This document shows, in pieces, positions 55,643 through 64,000 of a stretch of 64,000 bases of DNA (positions are counted from its first letter, which is position 1; each line of letters begins with the position of its first letter). The DNA is from Mobilitalea sibirica. GTDB lineage: Bacteria > Bacillota > Clostridia > Lachnospirales > Lachnospiraceae. The stretch spans positions 310,001 to 374,000 of the forward strand of contig NZ_JAEAGR010000001.1 of NCBI RefSeq assembly GCF_015999265.1, given 5' to 3'. The position numbers were made by a program, and so were the translations under genes. The notes beneath the pieces are model-generated. The model was not told the DNA's origin, searched no databases, and saw nothing but the letters and a program-made list of their open reading frames with translations.

Positions 55643-56128
55643 ATGAGACTATTGGACTTAGCACTATTAATGGAACAGGATCTACAAAGTTTTTACAGAA
55701 AACAAGCTGAACTCAATACTGGAAACAGTCTTCATATTGTGTTTTCATTATTGGAAAAGGAAGAAGAAAAACATACTGAAATATTAAAAAGCTATTCTGA
55801 TAAAATAGTATTACCTTTAACAGAAAATAACATTTTGGATGATGTAAGAGAGATTTTTAAAGAAATGAATGATATTAAGTCTGAAATAAAGATACTCCCT
55901 AGTCAGTTGGATGTATACAGAATTGCTCTGGAAAAGGAAGAACAAAGTTTGAATTTTTATCGTGAATTATATGAGAAGGCTGTGGAGGAACAATCCAAGA
56001 ATGTCTTTCAACATTTAATAAATCAAGAAGATAAACACTGTATCATATTAGAGGAACTGGTGAAACAGCTTAATAGACCGGAGGAATGGGTGGAATCTGC
56101 AGAATTCGGTTTGAGGGAGGACTATTAA
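55643..56128 (+). CDS. Ferritin-like diiron protein (rubrerythrin-related)
   Basis: A 161-residue all-helical protein. The two halves each carry an E-x(n)-E-x-x-H-type pattern: LEKEEEKHTEIL near residues 36-48 and NQEDKHCIIL near 130-140, with further Glu residues in MEQDLQSFY and ALEKEEQSLNFY. These are the ligands of a rubrerythrin-type diiron centre. The rubredoxin domain of classical rubrerythrin is missing. Related proteins reduce peroxide or sense oxygen. TGGAGAG precedes the ATG. Its 3' end overlaps an alternative reading of the next gene's start. Confidence 0.78.
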   Translation: MRLLDLALLMEQDLQSFYRKQAELNTGNSLHIVFSLLEKEEEKHTEILKSYSDKIVLPLTENNILDDVREIFKEMNDIKSEIKILPSQLDVYRIALEKEEQSLNFYRELYEKAVEEQSKNVFQHLINQEDKHCIILEELVKQLNRPEEWVESAEFGLREDY

Positions 56129-56199
56129 CATATCAGTCAAGGGAAATTGATAAATCACTCAGGTACTTAATATTCATAAATTATAAAGGAGGGATTATT

Positions 56200-57873
56200 A
56201 TTTATAATGTATTAATTGGAGGAACTGCCGGCCAAGGTATTGAGACTATGGCAACTATTTTACAGAAATTACTAAAGGACTCGGGTTATCATGTGTTTGC
56301 GGTCAGAGATGTTATGTCCAGAGTTCGAGGAGGACATAATTTTACATTATTACGGTTTGGCATAGAAGCGATCCAATCCCATAGCGATATCCTAGACGGG
56401 ATTATTGCTTTCGATGAAGATACAATAAAATTACACGTTGCACAACTAAAACAGGATGGATTTATACTATGTGACACCCAGTGGAAAATAGAAGATTCCA
56501 GGATTATTTCTTTGGAGATGGTTTCTTTAGCAAAGCAACTGGGTAACATTCGTACAATAGGAAGTATAGCAATCGGAGCTTTATTAAAAATATTTGGATT
56601 AAAGCCATTACATATGGACGAAGTATTAGGAAAATATTTAAAAGAACAATATAAGGAAGTGAATAAAAAAGCTCTGCTACAAGGGTATGACATGGCTGTC
56701 AGTAAATATGAAATTCCTGAACATAATGATAGAGATTTACTTATGATATCAGGAAACCAGGCTTTGGCATTTGGAGCAATTGCTGCAGGACTTAAATTTT
56801 ATTGTGCATACCCGATGTCACCATCTACATCAATTATGGAGTTTCTGGCATCAAAATCTGATAAAGCAGGTATTGTAGTAGAACAAGCGGAGGATGAGAT
56901 AGCTGCTATCAATATGGCTATTGGAGCATCTTTTGCCGGAGCTGTTGCAATGACCGGTACCTCAGGGGGAGGTTTCTGCTTAATGGTGGAAGCACTTGGA
57001 TTATCCGGTATTGCTGAAATTCCCCTTGTAGTAGTTGATGTTCAAAGGCCGGGACCTGCAACAGGACTTCCCACCCGTACGGAACAAAGCGATTTGAAAT
57101 TTGTAATATCTGCGTCCCATGGTGAGTTTCCCAGAATGGTCATAGCAATTCGAAATCATAAGGATGCTTTTTACCAAACAATGCGAGCATTGAAGTTGTC
57201 TAAAAAATACCAGATTCCGATTATATTGTTAAGTGACCAATATCTTGCAGATTCAGTTGCAACTATAGAACCCTATGATTTAACGGATATGGCCATACAA
57301 GAAGACAATGAATTGTTGGATAGTAAGGAAGGCAATTATCTCCGTTACCGTATAACGCAGGATGGTATCTCACCATTACTAATCCCTGGTAAAACCAAAA
57401 ACTTCGTGACGGCAGACAGTGATGAGCATGATGAACGTGGATGGATTACAGAGGATGCTGAAGTCCGTAATGCAATGATGAATAAACGTTTTAGAAAATG
57501 GGATAAGCTGAAAAATGAAGTGCAGGAGCCTGAGTTTGTCGGTGAGGATTCTTACGATACACTGTTATTAGGTTGGGGCTCTACCTATGGACCGATTGTT
57601 GAATCGGTGAACATATTAAATCAAGATTCTTATGGAAAATATGCAGCGCTTATATTTGGTGATATTTATCCACTACCTGAGAAACTGTTAAAGGAAAAAG
57701 TATCAAATGCTAAGAAAATCATAAATATTGAACAGAATGCTACAGGACAGTTGGCTGATTTGATACGTGAAAGAACAGGAATTGTCTGCACTTCTAATAT
57801 ATTAAAATATGATGGAAGACAAATATCCAAAGATGAGATTGTTAATCGTATTCGAAAGGAGGTATTGGAATGA
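56200..57873 (+). CDS. 2-oxoacid:ferredoxin oxidoreductase, gamma-alpha fusion subunit
   Basis: A ~557-residue subunit. Residues 1-~180 are the gamma domain (YNVLIGGTAGQGIETMA, VRDVMSRVRGGHNF). Residues ~185-557 are the alpha domain with GNQALAFGAIAAGLKFYCAYPMSPST, TSGGGF and the C-terminal swivel part. It belongs to the KorA-like 2-oxoacid oxidoreductases; the exact 2-oxoacid is uncertain. No ATG, GTG or TTG lies in frame between 56089 and the conserved start. AAAGGAGG (56185-56192) is followed by ATT ATT ATT, so translation may begin at an ATT (56200 gives ideal spacing). Alternatively it begins at ATG 56086, inside the ferritin-like gene, adding 38 residues. Its end overlaps the beta-subunit gene by 4 bases. 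Confidence 0.85.
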   Translation: MYNVLIGGTAGQGIETMATILQKLLKDSGYHVFAVRDVMSRVRGGHNFTLLRFGIEAIQSHSDILDGIIAFDEDTIKLHVAQLKQDGFILCDTQWKIEDSRIISLEMVSLAKQLGNIRTIGSIAIGALLKIFGLKPLHMDEVLGKYLKEQYKEVNKKALLQGYDMAVSKYEIPEHNDRDLLMISGNQALAFGAIAAGLKFYCAYPMSPSTSIMEFLASKSDKAGIVVEQAEDEIAAINMAIGASFAGAVAMTGTSGGGFCLMVEALGLSGIAEIPLVVVDVQRPGPATGLPTRTEQSDLKFVISASHGEFPRMVIAIRNHKDAFYQTMRALKLSKKYQIPIILLSDQYLADSVATIEPYDLTDMAIQEDNELLDSKEGNYLRYRITQDGISPLLIPGKTKNFVTADSDEHDERGWITEDAEVRNAMMNKRFRKWDKLKNEVQEPEFVGEDSYDTLLLGWGSTYGPIVESVNILNQDSYGKYAALIFGDIYPLPEKLLKEKVSNAKKIINIEQNATGQLADLIRERTGIVCTSNILKYDGRQISKDEIVNRIRKEVLE

Positions 57874-58715
57874 GTAAAATAACCACTTATGAAACTGCCT
57901 GGTGTCCTGGATGTGGTAACTTTAATATTTTGGACTGTCTAAAAACAGCTCTGGAGGAGCTTAACAAGGATCCATATGAAGTTTTAATGGTAGGGGGTAT
58001 AGGACAAGCAGCGAAGCTTCCGCAGTATATTAGCACTAATTCCTTCTGTGGCCTGCATGGAAGAGCGCTTCCTGCAGCAGTTGCTGCTAAAATAGCCAAT
58101 GAAAAGCTGACGGTTATTGTAAATTCTGGAGAGGGTGATTCCTATGGTGAAGGAGGAAATCATTTTCTCCATAATATAAGGAGAAATGTGGATATAACCC
58201 ATTTTGTTCATGATAATCAGATTTATGGTTTGACGAAAGGACAGGCTTCACCGACGTCTATGGTAGGTATGATTACCGAAGTGCAAATACATGGTAATGC
58301 CAACATTCCGCTTAATCCCGTATTGTTAGCTATCGCAGGGGGAGCCGGATTCGTAGCAAGAGCTTTCAGTGGACGCCAAGAACATTTGATTAATATCATG
58401 AAACAGGCTATTGAATACGAAGGATATGCAATCGTTGACATTCTGCAGCCTTGCGTAAGTTTCAATAAGCTGAATACCTTCTCTTTTTACAGTCAACGTG
58501 TATATGAACTTGATTCAAGCTACGACTGTACTGATAAGACAGCAGCTCTACTTAAGGCTATGGAGTTTGAGGATAAGATACCGCTCGGAATCCTTTATAA
58601 GGAAAATAAGAGTACTTTCCATCAGAAGAATATAATTTTAAAATCTGGTATGCCTTTAATTGATTTACAATATGATCCTGTAATTTTAGATACTATTATG
58701 AATGAATTTATATAA
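57870..58715 (+). CDS. 2-oxoacid:ferredoxin oxidoreductase, beta subunit
   Basis: A 281-residue TPP-binding subunit. WCPGCGNFNI gives Cys ligands, GIGQAAKLP and FCGLHGRALPAA are the substrate and TPP contacts, and GEGDSYGEGGNHFLHNIRRN is the TPP/Mg motif, followed by DNQIYGLTKGQASPTS. With the gamma-alpha subunit upstream (ATGA overlap) it forms the complete oxidoreductase, which converts a 2-oxoacid and CoA to acyl-CoA while reducing ferredoxin. AAAGGAGG precedes the ATG. Ferredoxin might come from the gene at 61181. Confidence 0.93.
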   Translation: MSKITTYETAWCPGCGNFNILDCLKTALEELNKDPYEVLMVGGIGQAAKLPQYISTNSFCGLHGRALPAAVAAKIANEKLTVIVNSGEGDSYGEGGNHFLHNIRRNVDITHFVHDNQIYGLTKGQASPTSMVGMITEVQIHGNANIPLNPVLLAIAGGAGFVARAFSGRQEHLINIMKQAIEYEGYAIVDILQPCVSFNKLNTFSFYSQRVYELDSSYDCTDKTAALLKAMEFEDKIPLGILYKENKSTFHQKNIILKSGMPLIDLQYDPVILDTIMNEFI

Positions 58716-58890
58716 GAGGTTTATTATTGCAGTGAAGGTGGTAAAAAAATCAGATATATTAATAATTGTATGTTTGAGACAACATATTATAAAACATCTT
58801 GGTATAGTGTTTTTACTTTAACGAGAAGGAATAGTATATAGATGGAAGACAGCAAACAAATAATAAAGAATTAGGATTGGAGTTATTTTT

Positions 58891-59295
58891 ATGATGGATT
58901 GGACAAATGATTACTTTGTTGGGGTAGCCCAAATTGATGATCAGCATAAAGAATTATTTGATCGTATTAACAAAATGTTAAGGTCAATGAAAGAAGGAAA
59001 AGGGAAAGAAGAAGTTTTAAATACGATTTATTTTCTTGAAGAATATGTTATAAAGCATTTTCGTGATGAAGAGGAATTACAAAGAAAAACTCAATACCCG
59101 AAGTACATGTTACAGTATCAGCAACATGAAAAGTTTAAAAAAGATTTAAAATCAATAAAAGATATTGTCTCTAAAGATGGAATAACCATTACATCAATTG
59201 TTCAATTACAAAATGATTTAAATAAATGGTGGAGAGATCATATATTGCTGATGGATAAAGATTTAGGAAGACATCTTAAGACAATTCAATATTGA
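58891..59295 (+). CDS. Bacteriohemerythrin
   Basis: A 134-residue four-helix protein with the complete diiron site of hemerythrins: IDDQHKELF (His), HFRDEEEL (His, Glu), QQHEKF (His) and the C-terminal HILLMDKDL (His, Asp). It binds oxygen (or NO) reversibly in the cytosol and, in anaerobes, may deliver or scavenge O2. GGAGTTATTTTT precedes the ATG pair; the first ATG at 58891 is used. The neighbouring Hcp and ferritin-like genes support a role in oxygen or NO defence. Confidence 0.95.
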   Translation: MMDWTNDYFVGVAQIDDQHKELFDRINKMLRSMKEGKGKEEVLNTIYFLEEYVIKHFRDEEELQRKTQYPKYMLQYQQHEKFKKDLKSIKDIVSKDGITITSIVQLQNDLNKWWRDHILLMDKDLGRHLKTIQY

Positions 59296-59534
59296 TTAAA
59301 TAAAAAACCAGTATTAATGCCATTGGCATTTTATAGAATGACTTTTAGCACTATCTCAAATCAATTTTATCAATTAGAATGAAACTAATGTTAATGTATT
59401 CAGATATGAAGCTGGTGCAGTATTTAAATTACAATTCAAGCTAAGCTAAATTATGAAACAGGGATGTTCGGGAGTTTTGTTGGAATATGGCAAAAGCATC
59501 GGCTCCCAAAATATTTATTATCGGGAGGATTACT

Positions 59535-61163
59535 ATGAGTATGTTTTGTTACCAATGTCAGGAGGCCGCAAAAAATATCGGATGTACAGTAAAAGGTGTT
59601 TGTGGTAAGAATGAAGAAGTTGCGAAATTACAAGATCTATTAATCTATATTTGTAAAGGTATTGCAGATGTTGTGACTAAAGGAAATCTGGAACTAGCCA
59701 CTCTTGGTGAGGTGAATCATCAGGTGTTGAAAAGCCTTTTTATTACAATTACGAATGCAAATTTTGATGACGAGGCAATTGAAAAGCAGATTATGAAAAT
59801 GATTACATTAAGGGATGAGCTTAAGTCGAAAACTTCTGGTCTTACGTTAAAAGACGCTGCGACTTTTACAATATCTGATCGGAATTCTATGTTAGTAAAG
59901 GGATCAGAGATAGGGGTATTGGCTACAGAAAATGAAGATGTTCGCTCTTTAAGAGAGTTAATTAGTTATGGACTGAAAGGTATGGCGGCCTATACCCATC
60001 ATGCACTTAATATAGGAAATGAAAATCTTAAAATCTACGATTTTATTTATGAAGCACTTGCAGCAACCTTAGATGATTCATTGTCAGTAGATGAATTGAT
60101 TGCTTTGACTCTCAAAACTGGTCAGTTCGGTGTATCAGCAATGGCACTCCTTGATGAAGCAAATACGTCAAAGTATGGAAGTCCTGAAATAACAAGCGTT
60201 AATATTAGTGTTAGGAAGAATCCGGCTATTCTAATTTCAGGACATGACCTGACAGATCTGGAGCAGTTGTTAGAACAGACGAAGGGAACTGGCATAGATG
60301 TTTATACTCACAGCGAAATGCTTCCGGCACATTATTATCCATTCTTCAAGAAATATGATAACCTTGTTGGTAATTATGGTGGTTCCTGGTGGCGTCAGGT
60401 GGATGAGTTTGGTCCGTTTAACGGCCCTATTCTTTTTACAACAAACTGTATCGTTCCGCCAAGAACAGCTGATATAAGAAACCGTATTTTTACTACAGGT
60501 GCCGCAGGCTTCCCAGGATGTGTACATATCAGTGCAGATAGTAATGGTAAAAAAGATTTTGCCCTCGTAATTGAAATGGCAAAAAAGCTACCAGCTCCTA
60601 CAGAGATAGAGACAGGTACCATTGTCGGCGGTTTTGCCCATGAACAGGTTTTTTCCCTAGCCGATAAAGTTGTAGATGCAGTTAAATCCGGAGCTATCAA
60701 GAAATTCTTTGTTATGGCTGGCTGTGACGGTAGAATGAAATCAAGGGAATATTATACCGAGTTTGCTGAAAAACTTCCGAAAGATACCGTAATTTTAACT
60801 GCTGGATGTGCAAAATACAGATATAATAAGCTTGCTCTTGGAGAGATTGGTGGTATTCCGAGAGTTTTGGATGCAGGTCAGTGTAATGATTCCTATTCAC
60901 TTGCAGTGATTGCATTAAAGCTGAAAGAGGTTTTTGGAGTTGATGATGTGAATCAGCTACCAATCGCTTATAATATTGCATGGTATGAACAGAAGGCGGT
61001 CATTGTTCTACTAGCCCTTTTGTATCTTGGAGTAAAGAATATTCACCTCGGGCCAACACTTCCTGGATTTTTATCACCAAATGTAGCTAAAGTATTGGTG
61101 GAGAACTTTGGAATAGCAGGAATCGGATCTGTAGAAGATGATATCCGATTATTTATGTCATAA
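59535..61163 (+). CDS. hcp: Hydroxylamine reductase (hybrid-cluster protein)
   Basis: A 542-residue Fe-S enzyme. The N-terminal cluster motif [13 protein letters not shown]...GVC has cysteines at 5, 8, 17 and 23. Later hybrid-cluster ligands lie in ENEDVR, TNCIVPP, GFPGCVH and [10 protein letters not shown]. Hcp reduces hydroxylamine in vitro and is thought to act as an NO reductase in vivo. The C-x2-C spacing marks the strict-anaerobe class. GGGAGG precedes ATG 59535; an in-frame ATG at 59487 would add 16 residues that are not part of the family. A ferredoxin gene follows by 17 bases and is its likely electron donor. Confidence 0.96.
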   Translation: MSMFCYQCQEAAKNIGCTVKGVCGKNEEVAKLQDLLIYICKGIADVVTKGNLELATLGEVNHQVLKSLFITITNANFDDEAIEKQIMKMITLRDELKSKTSGLTLKDAATFTISDRNSMLVKGSEIGVLATENEDVRSLRELISYGLKGMAAYTHHALNIGNENLKIYDFIYEALAATLDDSLSVDELIALTLKTGQFGVSAMALLDEANTSKYGSPEITSVNISVRKNPAILISGHDLTDLEQLLEQTKGTGIDVYTHSEMLPAHYYPFFKKYDNLVGNYGGSWWRQVDEFGPFNGPILFTTNCIVPPRTADIRNRIFTTGAAGFPGCVHISADSNGKKDFALVIEMAKKLPAPTEIETGTIVGGFAHEQVFSLADKVVDAVKSGAIKKFFVMAGCDGRMKSREYYTEFAEKLPKDTVILTAGCAKYRYNKLALGEIGGIPRVLDAGQCNDSYSLAVIALKLKEVFGVDDVNQLPIAYNIAWYEQKAVIVLLALLYLGVKNIHLGPTLPGFLSPNVAKVLVENFGIAGIGSVEDDIRLFMS

Positions 61164-61180
61164 AGGAAAGGATGATCAAA

Positions 61181-61369
61181 ATGAGAGCAGAAATAGATAG
61201 AGAAGGATGTATTTCCTGCGGGCTTTGTGTTTCTACATGCCCTGATGTGTTTCGCATGGGGAATGATGGACCGGCAGAAGTGTATGTTGATACAGTTCCT
61301 CCTGAAGCAGAAGATTTAGCAATGGAAGCAAGTGAGAATTGCCCTGTAGCCGTTATTTCAGTAGAATAG
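61181..61369 (+). CDS. 4Fe-4S ferredoxin
   Basis: A 62-residue ferredoxin with a single cluster: CISCGLC...CPD near residues 11-22 and a partner Cys in ENCPVAVI at the C-terminus. This is a monocluster, pseudo-2[4Fe-4S] or Pyrococcus-like type. The ATG at 61181 has AAAGGAAAGG upstream; an in-frame ATG at 61172 overlaps that site. It is probably cotranscribed with hcp and donates electrons to it. A terminator follows. Confidence 0.94.
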   Translation: MRAEIDREGCISCGLCVSTCPDVFRMGNDGPAEVYVDTVPPEAEDLAMEASENCPVAVISVE

Positions 61370-61845
61370 AATAATTATGATTTATCAAAGATTGCCTCAT
61401 CTAATAATAATTGATGGGGCAATGTTTCTAATATGGTAAGTATGGAGCAGCTATACTGATCAAAAAAAATAATGATACACTAGAAATATCGGTCGGTTAT
61501 GTAATATGTAACTTGTCATAAATTAATAGACTATTTATATTTTTATGATATAATGAACTCATAAATGTATGTATTTGTTAATGTTACAATATCAATAATA
61601 TTAGATAAAATAGATTAACAACACTGTTATAATAAATTTTAAGTCTAATATAGTAAAATCTAACGGCAAAGTATTAAAGAGTATATTGGAGAGGGGACAC
61701 AGTAGCCTACATAGGTAGAGATGTAGACACCTATTGAGCAAAAAGTCTGGAAAAAAATAAATTATTTTTTATTAATGGTACTTCTTAATGTCAGATGTTA
61801 TGTTATCTTAGAGGAAGAGATCCTTTAATATTAGAAGGGAGAAAC
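61370..61845. other. Gap between ferredoxin and hybrid-kinase genes
   Basis: A 476-base gap. It holds the terminator at its left end, an AT-rich stretch with a TATAAT-like box near 61548, and a small stem CTACAT (61708-61713)/ATGTAG (61721-61726) followed by ACACCTATTG. No gene is seen. Confidence 0.45.
61391..61430 (+). terminator. Terminator after hcp-ferredoxin
   Basis: ATTGCCTCATC (61391-61401) pairs with GATGGGGCAAT (61413-61423), with one G-T, followed by GTTTCTA. Confidence 0.6.
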
Positions 61846-63978
61846 ATGCCGATAGAATTAATTCTATATATACACTTTTCTATTTCATCAATTTTAATCA
61901 CTGCCTTTTTAATGTTAAAATTCTGGAATTATAGAAGTAAGAAAGAGGCAAAAACTCTTGCTCTAATGATGTTGGGTGCTTTTATTTGGGGGGTAAGTAG
62001 TTATATATCAAATTTAACAACCAATATCAGAGCTATGATAATCTTAGAAAAGATCGAGTTTCTAGGAGTAGTTCTAATTTCTGTTCATTGGTTTGTTTTT
62101 TGCATACAATTTACAGAATACCGCTATATAATGCAAAAGTATATACGATACTTTTATATTATACCAAGTATAACTATGATATTATTATTTACTAACCGTT
62201 ATCACCATCTTATGGTGAAGAGTAGGGCTTTTGTTGAGGTAGGGCCTTTGTTAGTAGCAAATGAATTCTATGGCCTTTGGTATTGGGTTCATTCTTTATA
62301 TTCGTATTTTCTATTTTCATTAGGGATTTTGATATTACTTCACAATAAAAAACAATTACCATTGGTTTTATTAAAGCAGACGAATATGATTATATATTCA
62401 ATAATGATACCATTGGTTCTTAGTATCATCTATCTTTTTCGTTTAAATCCGTTTTATCCAATTGACCCAACGTTATTTACTTTTTCTATTACCGGTATCA
62501 TATGTTATATTTCCTTATATAGGTATAAATTATTTCGTTTAATTCCATCAGCAAGGGCAGCAGTAGCAGAACATATGAGTGGTTTGCTGTTTGTTTTCGA
62601 TAATCAAAACAATTTACTGGATATGAATAAAACCGCAGAGAACACGCTATGTTTAAAGAGTAAGCAGTACTTCGGAAAAAAAATTCAGGAAATAGACAAC
62701 AATTATCTGTCTGTTTTTGATAAGTATGTGAATGTACAGAGTGCAGATGAGAGGATAACAATTGAAACTAATATGGGTACAAAATATTATGACTTAAAGA
62801 TACGTCCATTACTTGATGAACATCATACTTCTATGGGCAAATTTGTTATTTTGTATGATGTAACAGAACTTGAACATGCAATACAGGTAAAAAGTAACTT
62901 TTTAGCTTCAATGAGCCATGAAATAAGAACTCCTATTAATAGTATTATTGGGTTTATGGATCTTTTAAAAACCGCAGACTACAAACCGAAAGAGAAAGAT
63001 TATCATAATATAGCGTTTAAGTCAGCAGAAGATCTATTGGCAATTGTAAATAGTATTTTAGATTATTCGATGCTTGAAGCAGGTAAAATTGAGTTAGGAC
63101 TTACTATATTCTCACTTAATCAACTAATTGATGAAATAACAAAGATGTTTTCTATCCATGAGAAAAATTTAGAGTTTTACTGTGAAATAGATAAAAATGT
63201 ACCTCAGTTCATCCAAGGAGATAGAGATAAAATAAAGCAGATACTAACGAATTTATTAAGTAATGCGTATAAATTCACTGATTCTGGCAGTGTTGTATTA
63301 AAAGTTGCATTAATAAATGTAAATAAAGAAGAAAGTTTAGAATTCTCGATAACAGATACCGGAATAGGTATCCCAGACAATAAGATTGATACAATATATC
63401 AACGCTTCCAACAGCTTGACATGTCAAATTCAAGAAAATATGGTGGTATAGGTTTAGGGCTTGCAATTGTGAAGGAACTCTTATTTTTGATGGGGGGAAC
63501 AATCAATGTAAAAAGTACATTAAGCCAAGGCAGTACATTCACAGTAAGTATTCCGGTTAAAGGTTTAAATATAGCGGCTGAAGAGAGAAAAGAAGGCGTA
63601 TCGAAGAAACAAATAGTGTGTTTATTGGCTGAAGATAATAAAGCGAATCAATTGCTTGTTTACAATATAATAAAAAAATATGGTTATCATATCGATGTTG
63701 CTGATAATGGTGAAGAGGTTATATCTATGGTTAAGATTAAGGACTATGATATAATTCTGATGGATCTACAAATGCCAGTTATTGATGGTTATGAAGCAGC
63801 GAAAGCTATTAGAGATTTAGAGAAAACTTCTGGCAGGCGTGTTCCGATTATTGCATTAACAGCCAATGCTACTAAAGAAGATATGTTAAAGAGTAAACAT
63901 GCTGGAATGGACGATTTTATTACAAAACCTTTGAGAACAAAAATTTTATTTGAAAAAATAAATCAATATATATCTTAA
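61846..63978 (+). CDS. Hybrid histidine kinase with 7TM N-terminal sensor
   Basis: A 710-residue hybrid kinase. Residues 1-~230 contain about seven hydrophobic segments of the histidine-kinase 7TM sensor type. A PAS-like domain spans ~240-345, and HisKA follows with acceptor His357 in MSHEIRTPINSIIGFMDLL. HATPase has TDTGIGIP and GGIGLGLAI. A receiver domain ends the protein (CLLAEDNKANQ, DIILMDLQMPVIDG, FITKPL). The ATG at 61846 follows AGAAGGGAG; an in-frame ATG at 61795 would add 17 residues before the first TM. It needs a downstream Hpt protein; the REC-Hpt protein at 44094 is one candidate (inference). Signal unknown. Only ~22 bases remain to the window end. Confidence 0.92.
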   Translation: MPIELILYIHFSISSILITAFLMLKFWNYRSKKEAKTLALMMLGAFIWGVSSYISNLTTNIRAMIILEKIEFLGVVLISVHWFVFCIQFTEYRYIMQKYIRYFYIIPSITMILLFTNRYHHLMVKSRAFVEVGPLLVANEFYGLWYWVHSLYSYFLFSLGILILLHNKKQLPLVLLKQTNMIIYSIMIPLVLSIIYLFRLNPFYPIDPTLFTFSITGIICYISLYRYKLFRLIPSARAAVAEHMSGLLFVFDNQNNLLDMNKTAENTLCLKSKQYFGKKIQEIDNNYLSVFDKYVNVQSADERITIETNMGTKYYDLKIRPLLDEHHTSMGKFVILYDVTELEHAIQVKSNFLASMSHEIRTPINSIIGFMDLLKTADYKPKEKDYHNIAFKSAEDLLAIVNSILDYSMLEAGKIELGLTIFSLNQLIDEITKMFSIHEKNLEFYCEIDKNVPQFIQGDRDKIKQILTNLLSNAYKFTDSGSVVLKVALINVNKEESLEFSITDTGIGIPDNKIDTIYQRFQQLDMSNSRKYGGIGLGLAIVKELLFLMGGTINVKSTLSQGSTFTVSIPVKGLNIAAEERKEGVSKKQIVCLLAEDNKANQLLVYNIIKKYGYHIDVADNGEEVISMVKIKDYDIILMDLQMPVIDGYEAAKAIRDLEKTSGRRVPIIALTANATKEDMLKSKHAGMDDFITKPLRTKILFEKINQYIS

Positions 63979-64000
63979 TAATGTAGAAGACTGTGATGCA

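Overview
The window is AT-rich, densely coding DNA from an anaerobic, probably endospore-forming clostridium. It most resembles plant-polysaccharide-degrading Lachnospiraceae (the Lachnoclostridium/Clostridium phytofermentans type). Supporting signs are the six-cysteine SCIFF ranthipeptide with its radical-SAM maturase; the order secDF-recJ-apt-rel-MBL hydrolase-hemZ-hisS; a ferredoxin-linked indolepyruvate oxidoreductase cluster; hybrid-cluster protein and hemerythrin; and enzymes for pectin, hemicellulose and glycan decoration (CE15, GH4, GH95, SGNH and sialate-type esterases). This assignment is inferred from gene content only. No tRNA, rRNA, CRISPR array, phage gene or intact insertion sequence was seen.

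Layout. 1-757: DegV-family gene cut by the window edge. 949-3252: an extended -10, three 133-bp structured tandem repeats, the SCIFF peptide, a MITE-like hairpin and the maturase. 3412-14745: housekeeping run (secDF, recJ, apt, rel, MBL hydrolase, hemZ, hisS). 14930-26093: accessory block lying between hisS and aspS: a frameshifted sensor kinase, a LysR regulator divergent from an orphan solute-binding lipoprotein, two carbohydrate esterases, a Dabb protein and a chemoreceptor. 26446-28233: aspS, followed by a ~325-bp long-hairpin element (28282-28606). 28824-31474: DUF1294 protein and, on the minus strand, a CBM9-CE15 surface lipoprotein. 31690-39853: sodium/solute symporter, then paaK-iorA-iorB-ACT-paaK-ACT for aromatic 2-oxoacid oxidation. 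39945-41530: cold-shock protein and a minus-strand DUF4430/ECF S-component pair behind a cobalamin riboswitch. 41777-47234: galM, upp, a REC-Hpt protein, a small membrane protein and a polysaccharide deacetylase. 47594-52480: AraC regulator divergent from GH4, a decayed CBM6-like remnant, and GH95. 52947-54155: J domain fused to a degenerate GGDEF domain. 54500-54610: candidate C-rich small RNA. 54766-61369: redox and O2/NO defence genes (nitroreductase, ferritin-like, 2-oxoacid:ferredoxin oxidoreductase, hemerythrin, Hcp, ferredoxin). 61846-63978: 7TM hybrid histidine kinase.

How the parts fit together. The SCIFF peptide is the substrate of the adjacent maturase. The IorAB/PaaK/ACT genes form one amino-acid fermentation unit, with ACT proteins as likely amino-acid sensors. 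The DUF4430/S-component pair is most simply a corrinoid uptake system, because a cobalamin riboswitch with a terminator/antiterminator precedes it. The esterases and glycosidases remove acetyl, glucuronoyl-ester, galactosyl and fucosyl decorations from plant or mucin glycans. The best candidates for undescribed biology are the structured repeats and hairpin beside the SCIFF pair, the long palindrome after aspS, the C-rich sRNA, the structured leader before the first paaK, the DnaJ-GGDEF-like fusion and the DUF4430/ECF-S pair.
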